This document shows positions 51,653-60,345 of a DNA stretch of 64,000 nt, piece by piece. Position 1 is the stretch's first letter, and every line of letters starts with the position of its first letter. Origin of the DNA: Saccharospirillum sp965652395 (GTDB taxonomy: Bacteria > Pseudomonadota > Gammaproteobacteria > Pseudomonadales > Natronospirillaceae); the NCBI GenBank assembly GCA_965652395.1, contig CBFGUW010000012.1, forward strand, positions 60,131-124,130. Direction: 5' to 3'. Below the pieces are notes generated by a model that was given only the letters and a program-made list of their open reading frames with translations, did no database searches and had not been told where the DNA came from. Position numbers and translations under genes: made by a program.

Positions 51653-51762
51653 CATTCCCTCGTGATATGTCGTTTTCAACTCCCTTTTACCACGACAGAT
51701 TGATATTATGCAAAAATTACAGTTTGTGATGATATTAGGGTCTAACTCTGTAAGGCAGACAC

Positions 51763-52476
51763 ATGACTCACGTCGGCACTCGAATCAAAGAAGCGCGCAA
51801 TGCCGCCAAACTGTCCCAATCGGGGCTCGCCACCCAATGTGGCTGGCAGGAAATGCAGACCCGCATCAGCAGTTATGAAAACAACCGGACCGAGCCCAGC
51901 TACGCTGATCTTGAGAAAATTGCCCGTGTGCTGGGCGTCAACCCGGCCTGGCTGGCTTTCGGCTCAAATGCCGTCCCGCAGATCCGCGAGCGCCCCAGCT
52001 GGCTGGCGGATGCGGAAGATACCGGCCCGGACGGTCGTTACGACGCCGAGTCGGACAACCACATCGCCCTGCCCTACCTGAACGAGGCCGACCCGACCGA
52101 TCCGAGCTCACCCGCCGCCGTGGTGGAAGACCTGAGCGGTCCACGCCTGCGTTTCAATCGAATCACCCTGCGCCAGGCCGACGTTCCGGCCGAAAGCGCC
52201 GTTGCCGCCCGCCTGGTCGGCAACGCCATGGAACCCTCACTGCCGCACGGCAGCCTGGTGGGCATCGACACCAGCCAACTTCAAGTGACCGACGGCCAAC
52301 TCTACGCGTTCGATCATGGCGGCATACTCAAGGTAAGAGTCGCCTACCGCCTGCCCGGCGGGCTTCGACTGAAGGCCTACAACGAGAGCGAGCACCCCGA
52401 AGAACACCTGACCGGAGAGGATCTCAAAGGCATTAAAATTCTCGGGCGCGTCTTCTGGTATTCCGTTCTGCTATAG
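51763..52476 (+). CDS. CI/LexA-like repressor with S24-type domain lacking the catalytic Ser
   Basis: 237 residues: XRE HTH (about 5-65; KLSQSGLATQCGWQEMQTRI), an acidic linker, and an S24 peptidase-type C-domain (about 130-235). The family nucleophile motif (GDSM/GNSM) is here VGNAMEPSLPHGSLVGID, so Ser is replaced by Ala; the Lys in ILKVRV is kept. No clear Ala-Gly cleavage site is seen in the linker. It should bind DNA and dimerise but not self-cleave, so it would not be SOS-inducible by itself. Between it and 51650 lie three TGATAT-containing elements that may be its operators. Confidence 0.85.
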   Translation: MTHVGTRIKEARNAAKLSQSGLATQCGWQEMQTRISSYENNRTEPSYADLEKIARVLGVNPAWLAFGSNAVPQIRERPSWLADAEDTGPDGRYDAESDNHIALPYLNEADPTDPSSPAAVVEDLSGPRLRFNRITLRQADVPAESAVAARLVGNAMEPSLPHGSLVGIDTSQLQVTDGQLYAFDHGGILKVRVAYRLPGGLRLKAYNESEHPEEHLTGEDLKGIKILGRVFWYSVLL

Positions 52477-52706
52477 GCGAATTGTGGTGTCGATCACAAA
52501 TCTCACGACACACTTCACCCCATGCCGCTTCTTGTTGACACCCCATATCACCATCAATATGATGAATTACGTTATCTACCATTGATCGAATTGGGTGCGT
52601 CATTGGAAATTCCGTTACTCAAAACGGATGCAGAATCGAACAAGCGCGCGGAGGTGCCGGTCAACCTCCCTATAAACACCGGCTCTTGACCCAGGCGCTT
52701 TCAGCC

Positions 52707-54251
52707 TCAGGCGAAGTTTTCGGTTTGAATATCGGTTTCTATCCGGTTCCGGCCATTGGCCTTGGCCTGGTACAGCAGGCGGTCGGCACGCTCCAAAGAA
52801 CGCTCGAAGGGTTCGTCGGGCTGACATTCGGTCAACCCGCCGCTGATGGTGACCCTTATATTTGCCTGGGAAATGGGCTCCGCTTCAATTACCCACCGCA
52901 ACCGTTCCGCGACGGCAAGGTAGGTGGCGTGATCGCCCTTGGCCATATACACCAGAATTTCCTCACCACCCCAACGACAGAGAACATCGTATTCGCGAAT
53001 ATGCCCATGCAGACAGTGGGCGATCCCCTCCAATACCTGATCGCCGACATCATGCCCATAGGTATCGTTGATGCACTTGAAATGATCGATGTCGAGCAGC
53101 AACAACGCCGCGCTCCAGCCTTCGCGATGCGCCAGTTCCTGCAGCGGAAGCAACGCATCTTTGAAGCCACGACGGTTGAGAAGGCCGGTGAGTGCGTCCC
53201 GGTGCATCAGGTTGGTGACCTCGGACAAAGCCCCGTCCAAGCGCATGATGAAACCGATCACCACCCATACCGCCGCCAACAACAGCCAAACCTGAACGCT
53301 TCTTTTCACCGCCTGCCAATACAACAGAGTGCGCGGTAACCGATGCAGCAAAGTGAGCTCGCCCGGGGTCACTTCCTCTGCGAACCAGAGGGTTCGATCC
53401 CCAGCGGAAACCCATTGCCCCTCGCGATAGGGAATCAGATAGGTCTCGTCAGGGGAGAAAACCTCTTGGCGAGCCACAATTCGGTCGTGCTCATCCACCA
53501 GGATTGAATCACCCAAGGCACGACCAAAACCCGTGTTACTGCGCAGCAGGGTCACGCCGAGATCCACCGCCACCACGCCAAGAAACCGGCCGTCGATGGA
53601 AACCGGTGACGAGATGGAAATCATCCATCCCTTGTCATAGGCATCCTCGTAGAGATCACTGATGATCTGGTCGCCTTCCGGGTTCGAAGACGGTGCCGCC
53701 TGAGACCAGTATGCCTTGGCGTACAGGTCAGTGGAAAAGCGAACATCCTTAATAGGGGGATCGGGCGCGATGTAGATGAATTCATTGGCCGAGGTGTAAT
53801 ACACCCAAATCACCTCGGGCAAATGCTCGATCAAGCTACGAAACTGACTATCGACGGACAGTACGGCCGTCAGTTCCCGTTGAAGTTCTTCCGTTGGATT
53901 CTCCAATGGCTCGGCGCCGGTCAGAGAACCGCTCAATGATGCCACTCCACCCTCTTCGGCGAGCCCGGAAAGCCCCCAGACGCCATGGGCGGGAAAATAA
54001 CGCACCAAGTCCAGTTCCGCCGCGACCACCTGAAAACGCTCCGCCTCCCGGTACCGGGCTTCGATCGCATATTCCAGCGAATAGACGTTTTGCCGCATCA
54101 AGGTGATGTAGCGGGACATTAAGCTCGCCCGCGTACGAACCGTCTGCTCGGCGGCTTCCAGGATGTTGCTCAGCTCGCTCCGATACTCCATAACCGAGAG
54201 CGTCAGCGCGATAACGACCCCCAAGCCCAGCTTGAGGTAACGGGTTGGCAT
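52707..54251 (-). CDS. Membrane diguanylate cyclase with extracytoplasmic Cache-type sensor
   Basis: 514 residues. TM1 (about 5-22) and a large periplasmic sensor (about 30-305) that looks like dCache: VYYTSANEFIYIAP, DPPIKDVRFSTDLYAKAYWS, MISISSPVSIDGRFLGVVAVDLGV. TM2 follows (about 322-340), then a GGDEF domain with RDALTGLLNRRGF and a GGEEI active site (the last residue Ile instead of Phe). Likely makes c-di-GMP in response to an external small ligand. An ATG at 54251 is used; a TTG at 54263 is possible. The bases 52477-52706 upstream of its stop hold no gene. Confidence 0.88.
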   Translation of the reverse strand: MPTRYLKLGLGVVIALTLSVMEYRSELSNILEAAEQTVRTRASLMSRYITLMRQNVYSLEYAIEARYREAERFQVVAAELDLVRYFPAHGVWGLSGLAEEGGVASLSGSLTGAEPLENPTEELQRELTAVLSVDSQFRSLIEHLPEVIWVYYTSANEFIYIAPDPPIKDVRFSTDLYAKAYWSQAAPSSNPEGDQIISDLYEDAYDKGWMISISSPVSIDGRFLGVVAVDLGVTLLRSNTGFGRALGDSILVDEHDRIVARQEVFSPDETYLIPYREGQWVSAGDRTLWFAEEVTPGELTLLHRLPRTLLYWQAVKRSVQVWLLLAAVWVVIGFIMRLDGALSEVTNLMHRDALTGLLNRRGFKDALLPLQELAHREGWSAALLLLDIDHFKCINDTYGHDVGDQVLEGIAHCLHGHIREYDVLCRWGGEEILVYMAKGDHATYLAVAERLRWVIEAEPISQANIRVTISGGLTECQPDEPFERSLERADRLLYQAKANGRNRIETDIQTENFA

Positions 54252-54328
54252 GGGCAGTTCCAATCAATGGGAAGGCTATTCAGTCAGTGATGCTGGCAAT
54301 AATAGATAGTCGCAATCCATAGGTTTAG

Positions 54329-54955
54329 CCAACCCGCCATCAGGTCGGTCTGGTGGGAATGCACCTGGTGCAACGGGTAAAAAGTGGCAACGGCGACCAA
54401 TGGATATGGCCCACCTTCGAACACGAACAAAATGTCCCTTTCGCCAACAACGCCCGCAACCCCAATAAAATTCTGGCACGGGAACTCTTTCCGGAAGGAT
54501 GCGAAGTACCCGCCGATACCGCCACCAACACCTACTCCTTTTATACCGGTGCAGGACCCGCCTACTCCGCTCCCTCGACAACTTACTGGGCAGACCAAAT
54601 GCCCTATGCGAGAGACGCCGAAGCCCGCCCCATCCCACCCGCTAACCTGGTTCGCTGCTGGAAAGTGTTCGAAGGCACCGAAGCGCTTAACCAAAGCTGG
54701 CGCTCCGCCTTGGCGGGGACCGTTTGGCAACACTATTTCCTGGTCGGCACTCAGTGGATCGGCAACGGCGGCGGCGACCCTTTCGGCAACGGCGAAGTAC
54801 CCCGGTTTTTATCCAACACAGCCTTGGAAAGCTTTATTCAGCACCGGGACTCAGGCACCTGCCTCGGCTGCCACGACACAGCAAGAACCGACGCCGGACA
54901 ACTCTCGAACCTTACCTTTGTTCTTAATCCGATGAGTGCCCAGGCCGGTCGTTGA
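54329..54955 (+). pseudogene. Remnant of a cytochrome-c family protein (5' end missing)
   Basis: A 200-residue open frame with interior-type sequence from its first codon (GMHLVQRVKSGNGDQWIWPT, FEHEQNVPF) and a single CLGCH motif near the end. It has no signal peptide, which a c-type cytochrome needs, and no ribosome-binding site at its GTG/ATG. The frame is closed upstream by TAG at 54326. The family usually has a long N-terminal half, so this looks like the C-terminal piece of a gene truncated next to the cyclase gene. Alternatively it is a short gene with an unusual start. Confidence 0.65.
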
Positions 54956-55094
54956 CGGCCATGCGAGAGGCGAGGGTCTTCCAGAAACGCCAATCACCAG
55001 AGCCGATACCGACATCCCAGGCCCAATCGCTAAGTTGTCGAATACCCTGGGAATTTTTGGGGCCCCGCGTGAAGCGTCGGATAGACTTCAGAAC

Positions 55095-55511
55095 CTATTT
55101 CTGAAAAGCCTGAATTACCGCATCGGGAATGGGTTTTGATTTGATACCCTCCGGGTTTTCCGGGTCACGCCCCACCCATACGCGTGTTTCGAAACCTTCT
55201 ACTGCCAAAGCATCGCCTTTCAAAATTTTGTGGTGCACATCGAAACTGCTGCGACGGAATTCAGAGATAGTGGATTCAATAACCACTTCCTCGCCATAGC
55301 GGGATGGGATATAGAATTTCGAGCGGGTATCCACCATCGGGAAACCCACCACATCAAACCGCTGTTGCATCTCGAATTTTGGAAAACCGGCCTTGGCGAA
55401 CAAACGACCGGTGCAAGCGTCGAAATAGGCGAAATAACGGGGATAAAACACAATACCAGCCGGGTCGCAATCGCCCCATTCAATGGTCTGGGTATAACGA
55501 TTCACTAACAT
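55095..55511 (-). CDS. Acyl-CoA thioesterase (4-hydroxybenzoyl-CoA thioesterase / hot-dog family)
   Basis: 138 residues with the hot-dog signature IEWGDCDPAGIVFYPRYFAY containing the catalytic Asp, and SSFDVHHKIL. 4-hydroxybenzoyl-CoA thioesterase-like enzymes release aromatic acids from CoA. It follows the CoA-ligase gene by 37 bases and ends the beta-oxidation operon, which fits release of vanillate- or hydroxybenzoate-type products. The substrate is an inference. Confidence 0.87.
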   Translation of the reverse strand: MLVNRYTQTIEWGDCDPAGIVFYPRYFAYFDACTGRLFAKAGFPKFEMQQRFDVVGFPMVDTRSKFYIPSRYGEEVVIESTISEFRRSSFDVHHKILKGDALAVEGFETRVWVGRDPENPEGIKSKPIPDAVIQAFQK

Positions 55512-55548
55512 GGGAATTCCTCGAACGATTCATCAAAAAACAAAGGAC

Positions 55549-57390
55549 TCACTCAAGCGTGATCACACGCTGGCTTGGCGTCTCGCGATATAACTCGTCA
55601 ACCAGATCGGCACGATTTTCCTGGACGGCACGTTGATTGATCGAGCCTTTGTCGGTAATTTCATGCGCATCCATTCGTGGAGGGTCCGCCAACAGAATAA
55701 GCCGCTTCACCCGATTGGAACTGCCGGTGCTTTTTTCCGCCAGGATACTCAGAATATTTTTAAAGGCCGCCCGCACCTCGGCACTTGCCAGCACATCATC
55801 CACGGAGGCATTCCTCGGCAAGCCACTCAAACGAAGGCATTGATCCCGATCAGGGAACACCAGAACCGCCACGTAAGACCGGTTGATCCCGGCGATCACC
55901 ACATCCTGAACATAGGGCGCGCCATGCTCGATGATGGACGCCCGCAACGGCCCGACACTGACCCAGGTGCCGGTATCGAGTTTGAAGTCTTCGGAGATAC
56001 GACCGTCGAAGCGCATGCCGCGCTGAATGTTATCCGGGTCGATAAACTTCACCGCATCGCCCAAACAATAGAAGCCTTCTTCGTCGAAACTCTTGGCGGT
56101 CACATCCGGTTGGCGCCAGTAACCCGGCATCACATTCGGCCCACGCACCCGGCATTCCAGCTTACCGCCGTTGGGCACGAGTTTGATTTCCACGCCAAGC
56201 GCCGGCACCCCAATCACACCGGACTGGGACTCCTCCAACGAGGCAAACATCGCCGAAGGCGCTGTCTCGGTTGCGCCCAGGCCAGTCAACATCCCGATCT
56301 TGCTGCCGATGGTTTTAATCGCCAGCCTGTCCAACCGGTCCCAAACGTGTTGCGACAAACCGGCACCAGCGAAAAACATCAGGTTCAGTTGATCGAAAAA
56401 CTTCTCACGCAGCGCATCGTCTTTTTCCAGATAGTCAGCCAAAAATTCAAAGCCTTTGGGTACGTTAAAATACAGCGTTGGCGAAATTTCCCGAAGGTTG
56501 GCGATGGTTTTCTCGAACTGACCGGGCACGGGTTTACCGTCGTCGATATAGAGAGTGCCACCGTTATACAAAACAATGCCGACGTTATGATTGCCACCGA
56601 AGGTGTGGTTCCACGGCAACCAGTCAAGCACCACAGGTGGGGTATCCTGCATAAATGCCATCAAACCGAGCAGCATGGCTTGGTTGGCGCACAGCATTCG
56701 ATTGGTGTTGATCACGCCTTTTGGCATTCCGGTGGAGCCTGAGGTGAACAAAAATTTGGCGATGGTGTCCGGAGTCACAGCGCGATGCGCTTCATCGACC
56801 GCAGGGGTGACTGGTGTTTTCAGCAGGTCGGCATAAGCGGTTACCGTTGTTTCCTGTCCGCTGCCATCGATGGCGATCACTTCCGCACCTTCGGTATTGA
56901 TCGCGGCCAGGGCGTTGGCAAAATCGCTGGCTTTGTCGACCAGAAACAGACCCGGTGTCAGCAGTTCGCAGATGTGTTTGGCTTTGCCATAATCCTGGCT
57001 GATCAAACAATAGGCGGGCGAGATCGGTGCGTAGGGAATGCCGACATACATGGCGGCCATCGCCAGCATGAGATGCTCGACGCTGTTCCCGGATAAAATA
57101 ACCAAGGGACGTTCCGGGCTCAGGTTTCGATCCAACAGGGCCTGACCAAGAGCTCTCACGCATGCCAGTGTGTCGGCATAGCTGTATTTTTCCCATTCGC
57201 CGCTCTGGTTGCGCTGCGCGACGAAACATCGATTGGCGGCGACCTCAGCCCAATGATCAAGTCGCTCCATCAGGGTGTCGGGATAATTCGGCAACGGCTC
57301 ACGGGTTCTGAGTATCTGCGTACCATCAGGACGCTGAACCAATTCAGCGGTGGCACTCCCCAATTTGATGTCTTTAAAACCAGTCGCCAT
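55549..57390 (-). CDS. Feruloyl-CoA synthase-like AMP-forming CoA ligase
   Basis: 613 residues of the AMP-binding superfamily: FTSGSTGMPKGVINTN (P-loop), the GATETAPSA adenylate motif, and DGRISEDFKLDTGTWVSVGPLR (hinge, hydroxycinnamate-type). The start (VQRPDGTQILRTREPLPNYP) and overall length match feruloyl-CoA synthases. It activates hydroxycinnamates or related acids to CoA thioesters. Two palindromic repeats lie between it and the acyl-CoA dehydrogenase gene upstream in the same direction. Confidence 0.85.
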   Translation of the reverse strand: MATGFKDIKLGSATAELVQRPDGTQILRTREPLPNYPDTLMERLDHWAEVAANRCFVAQRNQSGEWEKYSYADTLACVRALGQALLDRNLSPERPLVILSGNSVEHLMLAMAAMYVGIPYAPISPAYCLISQDYGKAKHICELLTPGLFLVDKASDFANALAAINTEGAEVIAIDGSGQETTVTAYADLLKTPVTPAVDEAHRAVTPDTIAKFLFTSGSTGMPKGVINTNRMLCANQAMLLGLMAFMQDTPPVVLDWLPWNHTFGGNHNVGIVLYNGGTLYIDDGKPVPGQFEKTIANLREISPTLYFNVPKGFEFLADYLEKDDALREKFFDQLNLMFFAGAGLSQHVWDRLDRLAIKTIGSKIGMLTGLGATETAPSAMFASLEESQSGVIGVPALGVEIKLVPNGGKLECRVRGPNVMPGYWRQPDVTAKSFDEEGFYCLGDAVKFIDPDNIQRGMRFDGRISEDFKLDTGTWVSVGPLRASIIEHGAPYVQDVVIAGINRSYVAVLVFPDRDQCLRLSGLPRNASVDDVLASAEVRAAFKNILSILAEKSTGSSNRVKRLILLADPPRMDAHEITDKGSINQRAVQENRADLVDELYRETPSQRVITLE

Positions 57391-57488
57391 GACTTCTTAC
57401 CTTTCTTGTCTTTGTTGTTTTGGGCTGTGCTAATCGCACCTTTTAGAGCTCCGCCCTTTTCAATTTGAGGCAGGAACCCGCGCCAGGC

Positions 57489-57595
57489 GTTGGGGGTACT
57501 CTCTCCGGGGTCGCTGTGAACCCGTCCATGGGCGCTAGACCGAAACATCCATGTTTCGGACTCCCCCTCCGTGAGCACCCCCAACACCTGTCGCT
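57489..57595. repeat. Palindromic repeat copy G (type I of a tandem pair)
   Basis: Inner hairpin CCGAAACAT/ATGTTTCGG, a perfect 9-bp stem whose sequence differs from the GCAGCAT of other copies yet keeps pairing. Core GTGAACCCGTCCATGGGCGC. The outer arms are more diverged than in other copies. It lies in the 403-base gap between the dehydrogenase and ligase genes. Confidence 0.88.
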
Positions 57596-57658
57596 AGCCA
57601 TTTGTGCCATCCAATGAGCAGGCCTCCTCTTTCAGGGAGCCACTTGCACGGCTGGCTA

Positions 57659-57771
57659 GTGACGGATGCCCGGGGTGCTCATTTGGGGATGTTCGAGGCA
57701 TGGATGCCGAGACCAAGCCTACATGGACGTATTCACGGCGACCCCAAATGAGCACCCCGGGTAGCCGTCAC
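57659..57771. repeat. Palindromic repeat copy H (type II of a tandem pair)
   Basis: Arms 57659-57688 and 57742-57771 pair over 30 bases except for the 3-base ATG/TAG bubble. The core is nearly identical to copy F: GAGGCATGGATGCCGA, then CCTACATGGACGTATTCACG. Confidence 0.92.
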
Positions 57772-57793
57772 GGGTTCAACCACCAAAAAGAAG

Positions 57794-59554
57794 CTACGAG
57801 CAAAAAACATAACGACCGACACCATGAGAAGCCCCCGAAACACGAGCCAGAGACGCCGCAATGTCAGGCAGCCAGTGAGCACAGTAAAAGTCGAACAGGG
57901 CACCCACATTATCGCGGTATTCCGGGTCGACGGTCAGGTGTTCAGCGGCGATAACCGCCAGGCCGAGTTGCCAGGCTCCGGCGAGCAGACCGGTGGCTTC
58001 CAGCAACGGAACGGCAGCGGCGTGTAAGTGGGTCGGGTTGTCGCCGTGGTCGTCCAGCAGGGTTTGAACGGCCGTGCTCAGAGCCTGACGTTGTCTGGCC
58101 AGCGACTGGGCGGATTTGGCGGCCGAGGTTATGCCTTCCAACGGTAACAGCTCTGTTTGAATGTCTGTTAGCCAAGCTTGAAAACACTTGCCACCGTCGC
58201 GCTGTATTTTTCGGAAAAGAAAATCCTGCGCCTGAATACCGGTAGTGCCTTCGTAAATCGTGGATATTTTCAAATCGCGGTAGAACTGAGCCACACCGGT
58301 TTCTTCAATATACCCCATGCCACCGAATATCTGGATCGCATCCGCCGCCAGACGATTCGCCACCTCCGTCGACCATGCCTTGAATATCGGAGTCAACAGG
58401 TCGACCCGCTGTTGGGCAGTTGATTGGTTCGGGTGCATATTCTGGCGGGCGCAGTCGAGTTGAAAACCCAAGTGTATGGCCAACAGACGTGACGCGAATG
58501 TTTGACTGCGCATCCGCAACAGCAAGCGTTTTATATCGGGGTGTTCGACCAATGCCACCGGGCCTTTTCCGGTTTCCGGGTGACGCCCCTGGCTGCGTTC
58601 TTTCGCCCAGGCGAGTGCATTCTGATAAGCGCGCTCGATGACGGCCACGCCCTGCAGACCGACACTGAGGCGGGCTTCGTTCATCATCACAAACATGATC
58701 GCCAGCCCCTGACCCGGCTCTCCGACCAGCTCACCCCAGGCACCTGATTCTTGCCCGAAGCTCAACGAACAGGTCGGGCTGCCGTGCAGGCCGAGTTTGT
58801 GCTCGATGCCCGTACAATGAACGTCGTTGCGTTCGTCGGGTCGGTCCAGTCGGTGGCTGGGGACCGCGAACAGGGAAATGCCCCGGCTGCCTTCCGCTGC
58901 GTCGGGCAGGCGTGCGAGCACCATGTGCAGGCGATGTTCTGTCAGGTCGTGCTCACCATAGGTGATGAACAGTTTCTGGCCGAACAGACGGTAGCCGCCT
59001 TCGTCATCCGGCACGGCGCGGGTTTTCAACTGACCCAAATCGGACCCGGCAGCGGGTTCGGTCAGGGCCATGGTGGCGGTCCAGTCACCGCTGATAAGTT
59101 TGGGTACATAACGGTCGATAAGAGTTTGGTTGCCACTGGCCATTAAGGCTTCCACCGCGCCTTCGGTCAGCGGCTGTATCATGCTGAACGCCAGATTGGC
59201 GCCCTGCCAGAATTCGGTGACGAGCGTCGACAGGGTTTTGGGCAGCCCCTGCCCACCCCATTGTTCCGGCAGGCAGAGGCCGGTCCAACCGGCCTCGCGG
59301 AATAGTCGATAGGCTTCGGACCATCCCTCGGGTGTGGTGACCCGGCCTTGATCGTACTGGCACCCCGTTCGGTCGCCGGTGGCGTTCAACGGCGCGAGTT
59401 CCTGTTCCGCGAAGCGGGCAGCTTCGTGGAGAATGGCGTTGACCAGATCGTCGTCGAGCGGTTCGAACGCGGCCAGCGTCGCCAGCCGTTCGTCGCCGAT
59501 CACCCGGTTCAGAATAAAGGCGACGTCTTGCAGGGGCGCGCGATAGTCGGTCAT
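57794..59554 (-). CDS. Acyl-CoA dehydrogenase
   Basis: 586 residues, the long three-domain form with a C-terminal extension. It shows MALTEPAAGSDLGQLKTRA (FAD/substrate), GMGYIEETGVAQFYRDLKIS and TIYEGTTGIQAQDFL with the catalytic Glu region. It introduces the alpha-beta double bond in acyl-CoA. It sits between the SDR gene (9 bases) and the ligase gene in the operon. In a phenylpropanoid route it would oxidise saturated (dihydro) side chains. Confidence 0.92.
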   Translation of the reverse strand: MTDYRAPLQDVAFILNRVIGDERLATLAAFEPLDDDLVNAILHEAARFAEQELAPLNATGDRTGCQYDQGRVTTPEGWSEAYRLFREAGWTGLCLPEQWGGQGLPKTLSTLVTEFWQGANLAFSMIQPLTEGAVEALMASGNQTLIDRYVPKLISGDWTATMALTEPAAGSDLGQLKTRAVPDDEGGYRLFGQKLFITYGEHDLTEHRLHMVLARLPDAAEGSRGISLFAVPSHRLDRPDERNDVHCTGIEHKLGLHGSPTCSLSFGQESGAWGELVGEPGQGLAIMFVMMNEARLSVGLQGVAVIERAYQNALAWAKERSQGRHPETGKGPVALVEHPDIKRLLLRMRSQTFASRLLAIHLGFQLDCARQNMHPNQSTAQQRVDLLTPIFKAWSTEVANRLAADAIQIFGGMGYIEETGVAQFYRDLKISTIYEGTTGIQAQDFLFRKIQRDGGKCFQAWLTDIQTELLPLEGITSAAKSAQSLARQRQALSTAVQTLLDDHGDNPTHLHAAAVPLLEATGLLAGAWQLGLAVIAAEHLTVDPEYRDNVGALFDFYCAHWLPDIAASLARVSGASHGVGRYVFCS

Positions 59555-59563
59555 AACGCTCTC

Positions 59564-60331
59564 CTAGCGCGGCGCCATGCGCAGGGCGCCGTCGAGGCGG
59601 ATCACCTCGCCGTTGAGCATGGGGTTTTCGAGAATGTGCAGCGCCAGGCGCGCATATTCATCCGGTTCCCCCAGCCGGGCCGGAAAGGGGACCGACTCGC
59701 CCAGGGATTTTTGCACCGAGTCCGGCAGTACCGCCATCATCGGGGTGCGGAACAGCCCCGGTGCGATGGTCATGACACGAATGCCAAAGGCGGAGAGTTC
59801 GCGCGCCAATGGCAGTGTCATGCTGACGATCCCCCCCTTGGAAGCGGCGTAGGCGGCCTGCCCGATTTGCCCGTCGTAAGCCGCGACGGAGGCGGTGTTG
59901 ATGATCACGCCCTGCTCCAACTGAGCATTGGGCGGGCTGTGCTGCATCGCTTCCGCCGCAAGGCGGATCACATTGAAGGTGCCGATCAGGTTCACCTGAA
60001 TGGCCTGCTGAAAATCCTCTAAACGATGCACACCCTCGCGCCCCAGCACTCGGGCGGCACCGGGAATACCGGCACAGTTGATCAGGGCGTTGAGCGGCCC
60101 GAAGTGAGTGGTTACTGCGTCGATAGCCGCCCTGACGGCGGCTTCGTCGGTGATGTCGGTTTTCACGAAACGGGCGTTGTCGCCCAGTTCGGCCGCCAGC
60201 GCCTCCCCCTGGGAGGTGTTCACATCCGCCAGCACCACGCGCGCGCCAGCCCGTACAAGATGACGGGCTACGGCTTCACCCAGGCCGGAAGCGGCACCGG
60301 TGACGAGGGCGTTCAGACTGCTCAATTCCAT
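59564..60331 (-). CDS. Short-chain dehydrogenase, 3-hydroxyacyl-CoA dehydrogenase type
   Basis: 255 residues, the HSD17B10-like group. VTGAASGLGEAVARHLVRAG (NAD site), NCAGIPGAARVLGREG, and the catalytic Ser-Tyr-Lys in INTASVAAYDGQIGQAAYAASKGG. FPARLGEPDEYARLALHILEN at the C-terminus is typical of this group. It oxidises 3-hydroxyacyl-CoA to 3-ketoacyl-CoA. Spacing of 14 bases to the thiolase gene and 9 to the dehydrogenase gene supports an operon. Confidence 0.92.
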   Translation of the reverse strand: MELSSLNALVTGAASGLGEAVARHLVRAGARVVLADVNTSQGEALAAELGDNARFVKTDITDEAAVRAAIDAVTTHFGPLNALINCAGIPGAARVLGREGVHRLEDFQQAIQVNLIGTFNVIRLAAEAMQHSPPNAQLEQGVIINTASVAAYDGQIGQAAYAASKGGIVSMTLPLARELSAFGIRVMTIAPGLFRTPMMAVLPDSVQKSLGESVPFPARLGEPDEYARLALHILENPMLNGEVIRLDGALRMAPR

Positions 60332-60345
60332 GATTCACCGCCCTC

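Noticed and set aside
51411..52476. Prophage
   Set aside because: Only the two regulators resemble phage genes; neighbours are ordinary chromosomal genes with no integrase or structural genes.
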